Shown: positions 43,882-53,789, counted from the first letter of the stretch. The stretch: DNA of 54,025 bases from an uncultured bacterium (GCA_905216095.1 CAJMSQ010000016.1:1-54025), one strand, 5' to 3'. Numbers and translations: made by a program. Notes: generated from the letters alone by a model not told the origin.

Positions 43882-44247
43882 TTAAAGTACTTCAGGCGCC
43901 AAAGAAACGACTTTCATGTTCACTGCACGCAACTCGCGAGCCACAGGGCCGAAGATACGGCTTCCCCTCAGTTCACCTGCATTGTTCAACAGCACACAGG
44001 CATTGTCATCAAAACGGATATAAGAACCGTCTGCACGACGGATTTCTTTCTTCGTACGTACAATCAAAGCCTTTGATACGGCACCTTTTTTAACATCACT
44101 CGACGGTATCACATTCTTCACGGAGACTACGATTACATCGCCGACAGAAGCATAACGACGCTTGGTACCACCCAACACACGGATGCAAAGGGCTTCGCGG
44201 GCACCACTGTTGTCTGCTACAGTTAATCTGGATTCTGTTTGTATCAT
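43882..44247 (-). CDS. rplN: 50S ribosomal protein L14
   Basis: A subunit-interface protein, binding site of the RsfS silencing factor. The 121 residues open [20 protein letters not shown] and carry the family's [19 protein letters not shown]. Confidence 0.97.
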   Translation of the reverse strand: MIQTESRLTVADNSGAREALCIRVLGGTKRRYASVGDVIVVSVKNVIPSSDVKKGAVSKALIVRTKKEIRRADGSYIRFDDNACVLLNNAGELRGSRIFGPVARELRAVNMKVVSLAPEVL

Positions 44248-44249
44248 AA

Positions 44250-44507
44250 TTACTTAGCTCTTTCTACAATTTCAACAACTCTCCAACGCTTTGTCTTGCT
44301 CAGAGGACGGGTCTCCATAATCAGCACCGTATCACCTACGTTGCAGTCATTCTTCTCATCGTGAGCATGATACTTCTTCGTCTTGGAGACAAACTTTCCG
44401 TAAATAGGGTGTTTCTCCTTGAACTTGGCAGCGATAACAACGGTTTTATCCATCTTGTTGCTAACGACAACACCCTGTCTTGTTTTTCTTAAATTTCTAG
44501 CTTCCAT
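44250..44507 (-). CDS. rpsQ: 30S ribosomal protein S17
   Basis: A primary 16S binder with an OB-fold. The 85 residues have [19 protein letters not shown] and [20 protein letters not shown]. Confidence 0.97.
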   Translation of the reverse strand: MEARNLRKTRQGVVVSNKMDKTVVIAAKFKEKHPIYGKFVSKTKKYHAHDEKNDCNVGDTVLIMETRPLSKTKRWRVVEIVERAK

Positions 44508-44519
44508 AATGGACCATCA

Positions 44520-44714
44520 TTATTTGTTAAGTTCGAGTTCTCTCAACACTGTATTCATCTTTGCTATCGTACGACGCGCAGTCTTGATCTGAGCCGAGTT
44601 TTCCAACGGAGCGATGCTGTGGTTCAGCAACATCTGCTGGTACTTTGCCTTTTCTGTCTCAAGACGTTCAGCCAACTCGTTGGCAGGAATTTGTCTGATT
44701 TCTGCAATTTTCAT
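44520..44714 (-). CDS. rpmC: 50S ribosomal protein L29
   Basis: An exit-tunnel rim protein, all helical, 64 aa. I start at ATG 44714 (MKIAEIRQIPANELAERLE), which leaves 2 bp to the rplP stop; two further upstream codons are open but not conserved. Confidence 0.95.
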   Translation of the reverse strand: MKIAEIRQIPANELAERLETEKAKYQQMLLNHSIAPLENSAQIKTARRTIAKMNTVLRELELNK

Positions 44715-44716
44715 AA

Positions 44717-45142
44717 TCAAGCGTTTTTATCGTAGTCACGTCTTACAACAAACTTAGTAGTCACGGGAAGTTTCTGGGCTGCAAGGCGGAGAGCCTCTTT
44801 AGCAACTTCAAAGGGAACACCTTCAATTTCGAAGATGATGCGTCCCGGAGTGATGGGGAATACATATCCTACGGGATCACCCTTACCCTTACCCATACGC
44901 ACGTCGGCAGGCTTCTTGGTAATAGGTTTATCCGGGAAAATACGAATCCAGCTTTGTCCTTCACGCTGCATATAACGCGTCATGGCGATACGGGCAGCCT
45001 CAATCTGACGACCGGTGAGCCAATGCGTATCCAAGCTCTTGATGCCAAAGCTACCGAACGCGAGCTGATTGCCTCGCTGTGCGTTTCCTTTGCAGCGGCC
45101 TTTTTGCGGTCTTCTGTATTTTGTTCTTTTAGGTTGTAACAT
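44717..45142 (-). CDS. rplP: 50S ribosomal protein L16
   Basis: It helps form the A-tRNA site of the peptidyl transferase region. The 141 residues open [20 protein letters not shown] and carry [19 protein letters not shown]. Confidence 0.97.
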   Translation of the reverse strand: MLQPKRTKYRRPQKGRCKGNAQRGNQLAFGSFGIKSLDTHWLTGRQIEAARIAMTRYMQREGQSWIRIFPDKPITKKPADVRMGKGKGDPVGYVFPITPGRIIFEIEGVPFEVAKEALRLAAQKLPVTTKFVVRRDYDKNA

Positions 45143-45162
45143 AATACTCTAACTGTAATCAA

Positions 45163-45894
45163 TTAACGGTTGTTGTTTCTTTTGCCGCGGAACTTGCGAC
45201 CACCATTACCATAACCGTTTCCACGGCCGGTTTCCTTTTCAGGAGTGAAGTTGGGGGCCAAGTCTCTCTTTCCGTAAACTTCTCCCTTGCAGATCCAAAC
45301 CTTGATACCCAGGAGTCCTACCTTGGTAAGGGCTTCAGTCTGACAATAATCTATATCCGCACGGAAAGTATGCAACGGCGTACGGCCTTCCTTGAACATT
45401 TCCTTACGGGCCATTTCGGCACCGTTCAGACGGCCGCAAATCTGAATCTTAATACCTTCGGCACCGGCGTGCATGGCATTCTGGATAGCCATCTTGATAG
45501 CGCGGCGATATGCGATTTTGCCCTCAACCTGGCGAGCGATGCTCTTACCTACGATGGTAGCATCAAGGTCGGGTTTCTTCACTTCGAAGATATTGATCTG
45601 GACATCCTTGTCCGTTACTTTCTTCAGTTCTTCTTTCAGTTTATCAACTTCCTGTCCACCTTTGCCAATGATCAATCCCGGACGCGAGGTGCATACGGTG
45701 ATGGTAATCAGTTTGGGAGTGCGTTCTATGACAATGCGTGCAACGCTCGCCTTTGCCAAACGGGCATCCAAATACTTACGTATCTTACTGTCCTCAAGTA
45801 AGTTGTCGCCAAAGTTGGAACCGCCGTACCAGTTTGAATCCCAGCCGCGAATAATTCCAAGACGGTTACTTATCGGATTTACTTTTTGTCCCAT
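45163..45894 (-). CDS. rpsC: 30S ribosomal protein S3
   Basis: A head protein with mRNA helicase activity at the entry channel. The 243 residues contain the KH-domain GxxG ([14 protein letters not shown]) and the C-terminal domain [16 protein letters not shown] ([15 protein letters not shown]). The tail after ~220 is Gly/Asn/Arg-rich ([20 protein letters not shown]), a Bacteroidetes-style disordered basic end. Confidence 0.97.
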   Translation of the reverse strand: MGQKVNPISNRLGIIRGWDSNWYGGSNFGDNLLEDSKIRKYLDARLAKASVARIVIERTPKLITITVCTSRPGLIIGKGGQEVDKLKEELKKVTDKDVQINIFEVKKPDLDATIVGKSIARQVEGKIAYRRAIKMAIQNAMHAGAEGIKIQICGRLNGAEMARKEMFKEGRTPLHTFRADIDYCQTEALTKVGLLGIKVWICKGEVYGKRDLAPNFTPEKETGRGNGYGNGGRKFRGKRNNNR

Positions 45895-45905
45895 ACTATT
45901 TTCTA

Positions 45906-46304
45906 TTAATCATTAGTTTGTGTGCCCACGAAAATAGTTACGTGGTTCGAACGTTTACGAATTCTATGACCTCTTCCCTGCGGAGCGGGACGCATACGCT
46001 TCAGCGTCACACCTTCATCAACAAAAATTTTGGTTATGAACAGTTCGCCGTCTTCTGCCTTACGCTCGTTTTTCTGTTCCCAGTTGGCAATTGCAGAACG
46101 CAACAACTTTTCAACGTCCTGCGAAGCTGCCTTCTTAGAGAATCTAAGCGTACCGAGGGCACGGTTCACCTCCATGCCGCGGACCATGTCCACGACGTAG
46201 CGCATCTTGCGCGGAGAGGAGGGAACATTTCGCAACTTAGCGAAATACTGGGTCTTCAGGGCTTCTTTTCTTTTTGCAGCCGCTAATCTTTTTCTTGCTC
46301 CCAT
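45906..46304 (-). CDS. rplV: 50S ribosomal protein L22
   Basis: Its beta hairpin lines the exit tunnel constriction. The 132 residues have an N-terminal basic extension ([17 protein letters not shown]), the core [19 protein letters not shown] and the hairpin tip [19 protein letters not shown]. Confidence 0.97.
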   Translation of the reverse strand: MGARKRLAAAKRKEALKTQYFAKLRNVPSSPRKMRYVVDMVRGMEVNRALGTLRFSKKAASQDVEKLLRSAIANWEQKNERKAEDGELFITKIFVDEGVTLKRMRPAPQGRGHRIRKRSNHVTIFVGTQTND

Positions 46305-46347
46305 TTATTTATTTCTTTTTTATTATCTGGATGAATTATGCCCCGTA

Positions 46348-46617
46348 TTATTTTTTCTTGTTACCGGCATGGCCTCCGAACTTGCGGGTAGGAGAAAATT
46401 CTCCAAGCTTGTGTCCTACCATGTTTTCGGTAACGTAAACGGGAATAAATTTGTTTCCATTGTGAACCGCAACGGTATGACCCACGAAGTCGGGGGATAT
46501 CATTGAAGCTCTGGCCCAAGTCTTCACAACGCTCTTCTTGCCGCTTTCATTCATGGCAAGAATCTTCTTTTCCAAAGAGACTGCGATATACGGACCTTTT
46601 TTTAATGAACGACTCAT
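46348..46617 (-). CDS. rpsS: 30S ribosomal protein S19
   Basis: A head protein partnering S13. The 89 residues have [19 protein letters not shown] and the signature [20 protein letters not shown]. Confidence 0.97.
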   Translation of the reverse strand: MSRSLKKGPYIAVSLEKKILAMNESGKKSVVKTWARASMISPDFVGHTVAVHNGNKFIPVYVTENMVGHKLGEFSPTRKFGGHAGNKKK

Positions 46618-46640
46618 ATATTTATTCTTTTAGCGCTTAA

Positions 46641-47465
46641 TTACTTCTTACGTCTTTCGATTATGTACTTATTGGACTGCTTCTTCGGAGCTCTTGTCTT
46701 CAAGCCCTTAGCATACAGACCTGTACGTGAACGCGGGTGTCCACCGGACTGACGGCCTTCGCCACCACCCATCGGGTGATCAACAGGGTTCATAACCACA
46801 CCACGGTTGTGAGGACGACGACCCAACCAGCGAGAGCGACCGGCCTTACCGGAGCTTTCGAGGGCGTGGTCTGAATTACCGACACTGCCCACAGTGGCTT
46901 TGCAAGTGCTAAGAATCTTACGAGTCTCGCCCGAGGGCAACTTAATCACGCAGTAGCTGCCTTCACGCGAAGTGAGCTGTGCGAAGTTACCAGCGGAACG
47001 AACGAGCAACGCGCCCTGGCCGGGACGAAGCTCAATGTTGTGGATAACCGTACCGACGGGGATGTTCTGCAAGGGAAGCGTGTTACCTACTTCGGGAGCA
47101 GCATCCGGACCGGACATGAGTTTGTCACCCACCTTCAATCCATTGGGAGCGATGATATAACGTTTTTCTCCATCCGCGTAGAAGAGCAAAGCGATACGGG
47201 CCGAACGGTTCGGGTCGTATTCAATGGTCTTTACTACTGCGGGCACACCGTCTTTCTCACGTTTGAAGTCGATGAAGCGATACTTTCTCTTGTGACCGCC
47301 GCCAAGATAACGCATGGTCATCTTTCCGACGTTGTTACGGCCACCCGTCGCGCGCTTACCGCAAACGAGAGATTTTTCTGGTACGGATGCAGTAATTTCT
47401 TCGAACGTACCAATAATCTTGTGTCTCTGCCCCGGTGTCGTGGGCTTAAATTTACGTACTGCCAT
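46641..47465 (-). CDS. rplB: 50S ribosomal protein L2
   Basis: It is needed for subunit association and supports peptidyl transfer. The 274 residues have [20 protein letters not shown] and the conserved histidine in [17 protein letters not shown]. Confidence 0.98.
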   Translation of the reverse strand: MAVRKFKPTTPGQRHKIIGTFEEITASVPEKSLVCGKRATGGRNNVGKMTMRYLGGGHKRKYRFIDFKREKDGVPAVVKTIEYDPNRSARIALLFYADGEKRYIIAPNGLKVGDKLMSGPDAAPEVGNTLPLQNIPVGTVIHNIELRPGQGALLVRSAGNFAQLTSREGSYCVIKLPSGETRKILSTCKATVGSVGNSDHALESSGKAGRSRWLGRRPHNRGVVMNPVDHPMGGGEGRQSGGHPRSRTGLYAKGLKTRAPKKQSNKYIIERRKK

Positions 47466-47472
47466 CTGTTAT

Positions 47473-47763
47473 TTAGATATTGCTATAAAAATCGATTGTT
47501 TCGCCTTCCTTAAGGGTCACGATAGCCTTCTTGAAAGCATTGGTGCGACCGCGCAGAAGGCCGGCTTTCGTATAGCGGGCCTTGTTCTTGCCGGCATACT
47601 TCATGGTGTTCACAGCCACTACATTCACATTATACAATGCTTCGACCTCAGACTTGATCTGAAGCTTGTTGGCGTCGGGACGCACGATGAAGCCGAATTT
47701 ATTCTGCTTCTCTGTAATACCGGTCATCTTCTCAGTGACCAAAGGTTTGATGATATATGCCAT
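47473..47763 (-). CDS. rplW: 50S ribosomal protein L23
   Basis: It docks trigger factor and SRP at the tunnel exit. The 96 residues have IIKPLVTEKMTGITEKQNKF and VVAVNTMKYAGKNKARYTK. Confidence 0.97.
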   Translation of the reverse strand: MAYIIKPLVTEKMTGITEKQNKFGFIVRPDANKLQIKSEVEALYNVNVVAVNTMKYAGKNKARYTKAGLLRGRTNAFKKAIVTLKEGETIDFYSNI

Positions 47764-47781
47764 GATGATTACGTAGCTTCT

Positions 47782-48411
47782 TTACTTGGTTAAGACAGCT
47801 TCGATTTTGCCCAACGCATTCTCGGTAACCACCATAACTCCGGCGTTCAACACTCCATAAGTATTGATATCCGAAGCAGTTGCCACCTTTGCGCGTTCCA
47901 AATTGCGAGCTGACAAATATACATTTTTATTCACCTCCGGCAAAACCATAAGTATCTTCTTATCGGAAATTTTAAGATTATTTACGATTTCAACGAAAGA
48001 CTTTGTCTTGGGTGCTTCCAACTCGAAGTCCTCGACAACTACGAGAGCATTTTCCTGAACCTTATAGGAAAGGGCGCTGCGACGGGCAAGAGCCTTCACC
48101 TTCTTGTTCAGTTTGATGTCGTAGTTACGGGGCTTCGGACCGAACACGCGGGCACCGCCGACGAGCAGCGGAGAATTGATATCACCGCGACGTGCACCGC
48201 CGCCACCTTTCTGACGTCCGAGCTTGCGGGTAGAACCGCTGAGTTCGCTTCTTTCCTTCGTCTTGGCCGTACCCTGACGCTGAGCGGCAAGATAACGCTT
48301 CACATCGAGATAGATAGCGTGGTCGTTCGGTTCAATGCCAAACACGGAATCATTGAGAACAACCTTTCTGCCGGTATCTTCACCTTTGATATTAAATACA
48401 CTAACTTCCAT
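47782..48411 (-). CDS. rplD: 50S ribosomal protein L4
   Basis: It forms the exit tunnel constriction with L22; in E. coli it represses the S10 operon. The 209 residues have the extended loop [20 protein letters not shown] and the C-terminal part ending GKIEAVLTK. Its ATG shares one base with the rplC stop. Confidence 0.97.
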   Translation of the reverse strand: MEVSVFNIKGEDTGRKVVLNDSVFGIEPNDHAIYLDVKRYLAAQRQGTAKTKERSELSGSTRKLGRQKGGGGARRGDINSPLLVGGARVFGPKPRNYDIKLNKKVKALARRSALSYKVQENALVVVEDFELEAPKTKSFVEIVNNLKISDKKILMVLPEVNKNVYLSARNLERAKVATASDINTYGVLNAGVMVVTENALGKIEAVLTK

Positions 48412-49028
48412 TATTTCTCAACTATTACGATTGAACCATTATATCCGGGAACAGAACCCTTGATAAGGAGCAGGTTGTGTTCGGGAATCACCTTTAACAC
48501 TTTCAAGTTCTGGGTAGTTACGCGGTCGCCGCCCATCTGGCCGCCCATGCGCATACCTTTGAACACCTTTGCGGGATAGGAGCAGGCACCGATTGAACCC
48601 GGCTTACGCAGGCGGTCGTCCTGACCGTGGGTAGTCTGACCTACACCACCGAAACCATGACGCTTCACAACGCCCTGGAAGCCCTTACCCTTGGAAGTAC
48701 CTACAACATCTACGTAGGCTGCGTCGTTGAAAAGTTCGACCGTGAGGGTGTCGCCCAAATTCAACTCTTGATCAAAACCTGAGAACTCGGCCAAGTGACG
48801 CTTGGGAGTAACACCAGCTTTCTTGAAGTGTCCGAGCAAAGGAGCGGAAACATTCTTCTCCTTAACATCCTGGAATCCAACCTGAACGGCTGCATATCCA
48901 TCTTTCTCTACACTTTTAATCTGAGTTACCACGCAAGGACCAACTTCGATAACAGTACACGGCACATTCTTGCCGTCGGCACTGAAAACGGATGTCATTC
49001 CGATTTTCTTTCCTAATAATCCTGGCAT
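48411..49028 (-). CDS. rplC: 50S ribosomal protein L3
   Basis: An early 23S assembly protein near the peptidyl transferase centre. The 205 residues open [20 protein letters not shown] and carry the L3 signature around [19 protein letters not shown]. It is the first gene of the operon here; rpsJ, which normally precedes it, is absent. About 137 nt of leader separate it from the promoter at 49172. Confidence 0.97.
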   Translation of the reverse strand: MPGLLGKKIGMTSVFSADGKNVPCTVIEVGPCVVTQIKSVEKDGYAAVQVGFQDVKEKNVSAPLLGHFKKAGVTPKRHLAEFSGFDQELNLGDTLTVELFNDAAYVDVVGTSKGKGFQGVVKRHGFGGVGQTTHGQDDRLRKPGSIGACSYPAKVFKGMRMGGQMGGDRVTTQNLKVLKVIPEHNLLLIKGSVPGYNGSIVIVEK

Positions 49029-49110
49029 TTCAGTTTTATATTTATGAATTAATTAAAATGTTTTCTTTCTCTTCCGTAGCCCATCGTCACCGTCATGACA
49101 CTGGGGCGGC

Positions 49111-49126
49111 AGGTTATTTATAACCT
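49111..49126 (-). promoter_or_regulatory. Hairpin in the rplC leader
   Basis: AGGTTATTTATAACCT is a palindrome able to fold in the ~137-nt 5' leader, next to a GC-rich stretch. It could belong to an r-protein feedback structure; no known motif is recognised. Confidence 0.35.
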
Positions 49127-49171
49127 CTCAGAAAATAAAGCAGTTATCTTACGTTTCCTACTTTTCGGCTG

Positions 49172-49202
49172 CAAAAGTACGAATTTATTTTTATTTGACA
49201 AA
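49172..49202 (-). promoter_or_regulatory. Promoter of the rplC-rplQ operon
   Basis: On the minus strand, -33 TTTG (49202-49199) and -7 TACTTTTG (49179-49172) are 19 bp apart, a full consensus. It is the only clear promoter I see for the 14-kb operon. Confidence 0.75.
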
Positions 49203-49270
49203 CAAAGTACATTCTTTTTTATTCATAATAATCACGCCTTTACCTTGACGAAAGAAAGGACATCATAACG

Positions 49271-49314
49271 GCCATCGGCCGGCCGCGGTTGTACGATTGC
49301 GGCCGGCCGATGGC
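49271..49314. terminator. 16-bp perfect hairpin after the BspA-like gene
   Basis: GCCATCGGCCGGCCGC (49271-49286) pairs with GCGGCCGGCCGATGGC (49299-49314). It is 33 bp past the stop of the minus-strand gene and separates it from the ribosomal operon promoter; the U-tract is weak. Confidence 0.7.
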
Positions 49315-49347
49315 TTTGTGAGAATTCCCGTGTCGGAAACACAGAAT

Positions 49348-51711
49348 TTATTTCATAATAACCTTGCGTGCGGTACCGTCGGAATAGCGCACGATGTTCA
49401 CGCCGTGGTGCGGCGTGTCGGACTTGCGGCCGCTCAGGTCATAATACCCAGTAACGGTCGGCATCGCAGCCGGCGTGTCGATGGTGATATCGTCAATACC
49501 CGTAGGGTCGCCTTCTGTCGTAAAGGTCTGCGTCTCTCCATAAGTGGTGCGCGTTGCTGTTTTCACGAATGCGCGACAGCTGTAGGTCGTTCCGGGCCGC
49601 AGGTCGCGCAGCTCAGCCGTCATCACCTGCCCAGTAGCCAGCACGGTCTGCACGTTGCTGTCGTCAGTCACGGCCTCTTTCACGCGCAAGGCATTTACCT
49701 CGCTGTCGCTTACGGGCCAGTATTCAAAACCTTGCTCTTCGATATCATCCGTTCCGGCCAATACATAGCCCCTCACTCGCGCGCTGCTGTGTGTCAGTTC
49801 GGTCGCGGCGTAGGTGTGGACGGTCGGTTCGAAGTAGCTGAAGTCGCTCGGATCGAACGTCACCCAGTCGCCGTAGTAATATTTGCCTTCGGCCGACTTG
49901 TAGAACGCACGCACGTTGTAATACGAAGTGGATTGCAAGTTGCGGATATAACCTTCCAACTGTCCACCATAAACAGCTGCATAACCTTCATTGGGTTTTA
50001 GCGATTCAGGCGCATCATACTTCTTCCACTGAAAGCCTGCATTCACCTCGTCTTCGCCGATATTGGTATCGGCAGACACGATGGCGCACGTGCTTGACAC
50101 ACCACGCGGCTGTAGGGTGACCAAATTCAATGCCGGAGTGGTAAATGTTTGCTTGACAGTCTCATCACTCCCCTCCTCTGTCCGGACGTAATAGCTTACG
50201 GTGTAGGATGTATTCGGTGTGAGCCCCGTCAAAACCAACGTGTTGCCCACGCCGTAGTCCGTAAAACCGGTTTCCGACACATGAGCATTACCGGCAACAT
50301 AAGTTCCCTTGACGGATATGCTGGTGGGACCTATATACTGCGGATTGATGGCAGGTCTCAAGGATGCAGTACTCAGCGATTTGTGTTCACCTATAAACCG
50401 CTTAGTTCCATATTCAGCGAAAGGAACAATGTCGTAAGCCTTATTCGGCTGCAAACCACGTAGCTCAACTTTACCTCTCGTACAATAATACTCATTCCCA
50501 TCGTAATAGATTCCTTTTTTGTCCGCAGAACAAGTTTCGTCGTAACTTGCATCCACCCAAACAGTCATTGTGGTTTGTGTGTAATCATGAGAAGCAGTCA
50601 CATTGGGCTTTCCGGTTCTCACCATGTGCGTGTAACTATTCTCTTCCCCTCCCGGTGTCTGATAAGTTACCTTGATACCATACAAAGTATCAGGTTCAAG
50701 ACCTGTCACAGTATACAAACCGTTCTCATCGGGAGTAATTTCAGTATTTTCAAATTTGACATTCTGCATGATAGCAGGCACATACGCATTAGCTGCAAGA
50801 AAAAACAACAGGCCTCCCAGATTAGTAGTCTGCACGGAAATTCCAAAAGGTTTCTCTATGTCTGTAACGACACCGGGCCAATAGTTTCTAATAGCATTTA
50901 TCTCAGAATCATAAGCGTAGACAACAGAAGATGCATTAAGATTGCTGAAACAGCTATAATCCGAGGAAAGTTTGGCATACAAATATAAGGCATTTAATGT
51001 ACAATACCCAAAGGTCGAATTTCCGATACTCGTCACACTTTCCGGAACCGTGATGGATGTCAAATATCTACAATCAAAGAAAGCGTGAGTTTTGATGTTT
51101 GTCACAGAAGAAGGAATAATTACCTCGCCGGCCTTCCCCCTTGGACACTGCAGAATCTCAGTCTGTTCCTTATTATACAGTATGCCATCAACGGAACTAT
51201 ACACAGAATTGTCTGGCGATATATTTATAGCCATCAGTTTATAGTCTAAGTTGAACAGATTGTTTCCAATGTTCATCATGGAGGCAGGGAAGGTGAGAGA
51301 TGTCAAGTTGCTACAGCCATCGAACACATAGTTTCCCACGCTAACCAATCCTTCAGGGATGGTAACGGACACCAAGTTACTACAATGATCAAACGCCGAG
51401 TTTCCAATACTCTCCACTGTGGAAGGAATAGTGACAGAAGTCAGATCACTGCAAGAACGGAACGCCGAGTTTCCGATACTCGTCACTGTAAAGGTAGACC
51501 ATTTATATGTAAAAGATTCCGGAATAATTATGTCGCCGGTATATTCGTTTGTAGAAAAATACACCGAACCTTCAAATGTTACGCTGGCGGTCTTGTGGAC
51601 CGCATCCAAATTATAAAAAATTCCATCAATCTCCACATCATGTGCATATCCGCAACCTGCGAAAAAAGCCGCCACGACCAGCAGCAATAATTTACGTAAT
51701 TGTTTTTTCAT
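49348..51711 (-). CDS. BspA-like leucine-rich-repeat surface protein, 787 aa
   Basis: An exported protein with Treponema-type LRR_5 repeats, the class that includes BspA adhesins binding fibronectin and other host proteins. I start at ATG 51711 (MKKQLRKLLLLVVAAFFAGC); the FAGC motif makes a lipoprotein possible. Residues ~60-290 hold the repeats (LTSVTIPSTVESIGNSAFDHCSN-like, period ~23). Fibronectin-like beta domains follow (~300-690), then a C-terminal sorting-like segment (YYDLSGRKSDTPHHGVNIVR..KVIM). A -7-like TACATTTG on the minus strand at 52158-52151 is a weak candidate promoter far upstream. Confidence 0.85.
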   Translation of the reverse strand: MKKQLRKLLLLVVAAFFAGCGYAHDVEIDGIFYNLDAVHKTASVTFEGSVYFSTNEYTGDIIIPESFTYKWSTFTVTSIGNSAFRSCSDLTSVTIPSTVESIGNSAFDHCSNLVSVTIPEGLVSVGNYVFDGCSNLTSLTFPASMMNIGNNLFNLDYKLMAINISPDNSVYSSVDGILYNKEQTEILQCPRGKAGEVIIPSSVTNIKTHAFFDCRYLTSITVPESVTSIGNSTFGYCTLNALYLYAKLSSDYSCFSNLNASSVVYAYDSEINAIRNYWPGVVTDIEKPFGISVQTTNLGGLLFFLAANAYVPAIMQNVKFENTEITPDENGLYTVTGLEPDTLYGIKVTYQTPGGEENSYTHMVRTGKPNVTASHDYTQTTMTVWVDASYDETCSADKKGIYYDGNEYYCTRGKVELRGLQPNKAYDIVPFAEYGTKRFIGEHKSLSTASLRPAINPQYIGPTSISVKGTYVAGNAHVSETGFTDYGVGNTLVLTGLTPNTSYTVSYYVRTEEGSDETVKQTFTTPALNLVTLQPRGVSSTCAIVSADTNIGEDEVNAGFQWKKYDAPESLKPNEGYAAVYGGQLEGYIRNLQSTSYYNVRAFYKSAEGKYYYGDWVTFDPSDFSYFEPTVHTYAATELTHSSARVRGYVLAGTDDIEEQGFEYWPVSDSEVNALRVKEAVTDDSNVQTVLATGQVMTAELRDLRPGTTYSCRAFVKTATRTTYGETQTFTTEGDPTGIDDITIDTPAAMPTVTGYYDLSGRKSDTPHHGVNIVRYSDGTARKVIMK

Positions 51712-52203
51712 TTGTTTTCGGAATATGAAAAAGGCGTGTACCATTCTTCTGCTTGCCTTCATTCATGGTTACCGCCAAGTGACCTACACGTGTAACAAGC
51801 ACAGAATAGTCCACGCCCGACCGGCGTGAACTTTCAGTCTGCCTGTTCTCACACGTTTGAATATTGGCGGTATTCTGAATGAAGAGAACAAGAGCTAAAA
51901 GCTCAATAAGTATTGTATGTTCGTTTCAAGTTCTGAGGAATGGGAACGCGCTTCTTCGGTTTGTAATTGTTTTGGTTTTAACCTGCGGGAGGGTGCGGCA
52001 GAAAGCCGGCACTGCATTTCCCTGTTTGCGTTCTTCTCTCTCGTGTCTGTTTCTTGTGTGCGTGTTTTTAAGGGTGTAACAATGTGGATTGGCGGATGCG
52101 GGCGGAGCGGCATGGCCGGATTGCGCCGGCGGCCGCAGGGCATCCGCTTGCAAATGTACTTATTTTTTGTTGTAAACGCTACAATTCATTAAAATAACAT
52201 CGG
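51712..52203. other. Intergenic region, no gene seen
   Basis: The 492 bp between the BspA-like gene and the zeta-like kinase gene contain only short open frames without recognisable content or consistent start signals. A minus-strand -7-like box is at 52158-52151. Confidence 0.5.
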
Positions 52204-52821
52204 CTACTTTTCCGTTTCCGACCTCGGAAGAATAGGAATGGCCCATTTCGGAAGTTCTTCAACATAGCGTTTTACAAGCTTACCATCGCTCAGCCGGAAT
52301 AAAAGTCGGGCTTCAACATCCTCAACTGAATTATCATAGACATAAAGTCGGTCTACGTATGGAGCTAACGCAGTGCAATTGGCTATAGACTTGTCATAGC
52401 GAGATATGATTTTGGGGATTGGAACATCATGTCCACCGTTTAGCACACGGTTTGCGACGCGTTTAGCATTAATTGTAGGAGATTCTGTCGATACAAAAAA
52501 CAACCGGACAAAAAAGCCGGCCTGTTTGGCACGGAGGATGTAGTCCACCTTATCAATGGCAGACATTACAGTCTCAAAGATATGACTCTTGCGCTCGGCA
52601 AGACATCTTTCGCGCCATTCATTACAGTAATTAGCAGCCTTGAAAACTGCTACCTGATTATTCCAGTCTCCGAAAACATCGCGGGCCACATTGTCCGGGT
52701 TAATATACTCGGAGTCCTCAATCCATTCATGGTGAAGAATCTTTGAAGTCACGGACGTCTTACCCGAACCGTTAGGCCCGGCAATCACAATCAATACGGG
52801 GCAATGACTACTTGCCTTCAT
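52204..52821 (-). CDS. Zeta-toxin-like P-loop kinase
   Basis: A 205-residue P-loop protein of the zeta_toxin/AAA_33 type. Walker A is GPNGSGKTS (~15-23). A substrate-loop YINPDNVARDVFGDW matches the D-x-x-R region of zeta kinases, and the family's FETVMS and LFFVSTESPTINAKRVANRV elements are present. Zeta toxins phosphorylate UDP-GlcNAc, but many chromosomal members are uncharacterised kinases, so toxicity is not shown. It overlaps the small upstream gene by 14 bp, as toxin-antitoxin pairs often do. Confidence 0.8.
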   Translation of the reverse strand: MKASSHCPVLIVIAGPNGSGKTSVTSKILHHEWIEDSEYINPDNVARDVFGDWNNQVAVFKAANYCNEWRERCLAERKSHIFETVMSAIDKVDYILRAKQAGFFVRLFFVSTESPTINAKRVANRVLNGGHDVPIPKIISRYDKSIANCTALAPYVDRLYVYDNSVEDVEARLLFRLSDGKLVKRYVEELPKWAIPILPRSETEK

Positions 52822-53023
52822 TGCGAAGCCTGGTTATGATTTCTTCTACTCTGACACGGGCTTCTTTCGTGACAGCCTCAATACCGGCAGCCACATGCTC
52901 GGCTGCCCGACGAGTGCTCTCACGGGCATCTTCTGCGACCTCACGCATAATCTGAGCCATGCGTTCATCACCCGGTTCCTCCATCGATGTAAGCCGGTAG
53001 CTGTTCATTTCCGCTTCGGACAT
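52808..53023 (-). CDS. Small partner of the zeta-like kinase, putative antitoxin
   Basis: A 71-residue, highly charged protein, mostly helical (VAEDARESTRRAAEHVAAGI, then EARVRVEEIITRLRNEGK), with no DNA-binding motif. It directly precedes and overlaps the kinase gene. Epsilon-type antitoxins are small helical bundles of this size, but I see no sequence match, so the role is inferred from position. Its -7 box (TAACTTTG, 53058-53051) remains, but no -33 is found beyond it, where the foreign tail begins. Confidence 0.65.
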   Translation of the reverse strand: MSEAEMNSYRLTSMEEPGDERMAQIMREVAEDARESTRRAAEHVAAGIEAVTKEARVRVEEIITRLRNEGK

Positions 53024-53050
53024 AATCTATCATCTTTTCTTATCCAACGC

Positions 53051-53058
53051 CAAAGTTA
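53051..53058 (-). promoter_or_regulatory. -7 box of the zeta-like gene pair
   Basis: TAACTTTG on the minus strand lies 28 bp before the ATG at 53023. The expected -33 TTTG at 53078-53081 is missing, consistent with a sequence junction just upstream. Confidence 0.55.
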
Positions 53059-53086
53059 CAACTTTTTTTCATATATTTTTCCTCCT
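53059..53086. other. Probable junction between Bacteroidales DNA and an AT-rich Firmicutes-like tail
   Basis: On the minus strand, AGGAGG (53086-53081) sits 8 nt before ATG (53072-53070), a textbook Firmicutes start. The frame MKKSCNFGVG then ends after 10 codons inside the Bacteroidales promoter region. The break is most likely within the T7 run 53063-53069. Confidence 0.6.
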
Positions 53087-53203
53087 CTTAAACGTATAAA
53101 TATAGATATGCCTCTATTATATTCGTTTTATCGAAGATATTCAATAGCACGAATATATTTTATTATAATTCTATATCCTATTTAATAAAAAGAGGTTCTT
53201 GTA

Positions 53204-53422
53204 ATGATTGACTATTCCCCATTTTGGGATACATTAGAAAAGTCAACTGAAAATTGGTATACTTTGACAAATAAGTATCATTTATCTCATAGTACGTTAC
53301 ATCGTCTGAAACACAATCAGAATATATCTACTCGTACTATCAACGACCTCTGCCGTATTTTAGACTGTCAAGTAGAAGATGTTATGCAATATATCCCATC
53401 TGATACAGACCAGCCTTTATAA
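53204..53422 (+). CDS. Small HTH (XRE/Cro) regulator, Firmicutes-type
   Basis: A 72-residue protein that is essentially one helix-turn-helix domain: NWYTLTNKYHLSHSTLHRLKHN then STRTINDLCRILDCQVEDVM, the form common in Lachnospiraceae and other Clostridia (YozG-like). An AGAGG ribosome-binding site lies about 10 nt before the ATG. It is followed by its own terminator at 53458. AT-rich codon use is unlike the rest of the window. Confidence 0.75.
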   Translation: MIDYSPFWDTLEKSTENWYTLTNKYHLSHSTLHRLKHNQNISTRTINDLCRILDCQVEDVMQYIPSDTDQPL

Positions 53423-53457
53423 TTGGAGCGGTATAAAAACTGAAAAAACGTAAAAAA

Positions 53458-53501
53458 ATAGGCATACCAGAATTTTCTTTCTCTGATATGCCTATAATCT
53501 T
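53458..53501 (+). terminator. Terminator of the HTH gene
   Basis: ATAGGCATA-CAGA (53458-53471) pairs with TCTG-TATGCCTAT (53482-53495), followed by AATCTTTTTT; the A-run before it may also serve the opposite strand. Confidence 0.7.
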
Positions 53502-53644
53502 TTTTAATTGACAATTTTCTTATTTAATGCAATACTAATGAAGTGCTACCAGACGGGTAGGCGGTTAGTCCTCTAATCGTAAGACTGAACTTACGTTGAC
53601 ATAGAAATCCTTTCGGGGAAATTTACGAGAGGAGGACACTGGAT

Positions 53645-53728
53645 ATGGTTACATACTCGGACTTGTTTACATATACTTTAGTAATCTTTGCTATCCTCAC
53701 CTTTGCATTTACTTGCAAAAAGAAATAA
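53645..53728 (+). CDS. Type I toxin peptide (putative holin-like toxin), 27 aa
   Basis: MVTYSDLFTYTLVIFAILTF then AFTCKKK: a single membrane helix with a charged C terminus, matching the small peptides annotated as putative holin-like toxins in Clostridia (TxpA/Fst-like). They insert into the membrane and are silenced by a cis antisense RNA. A strong GGAGG lies upstream. No antitoxin RNA can be proven from sequence alone. Confidence 0.7.
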   Translation: MVTYSDLFTYTLVIFAILTFAFTCKKK

Positions 53729-53763
53729 CCGCCCCTTAGCCTAGGAAACTAGAGCGGTTATTT
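53723..53763. terminator. Bidirectional terminator at the toxin 3' end
   Basis: AAATAACCGC (53723-53732) pairs with GCGGTTATTT (53754-53763), flanked by A and T runs. It overlaps the toxin stop codon and is suited to end both toxin mRNA and antisense RNA. Confidence 0.7.
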
Positions 53764-53789
53764 TAACATATAACAACTGGGCTAACCGT

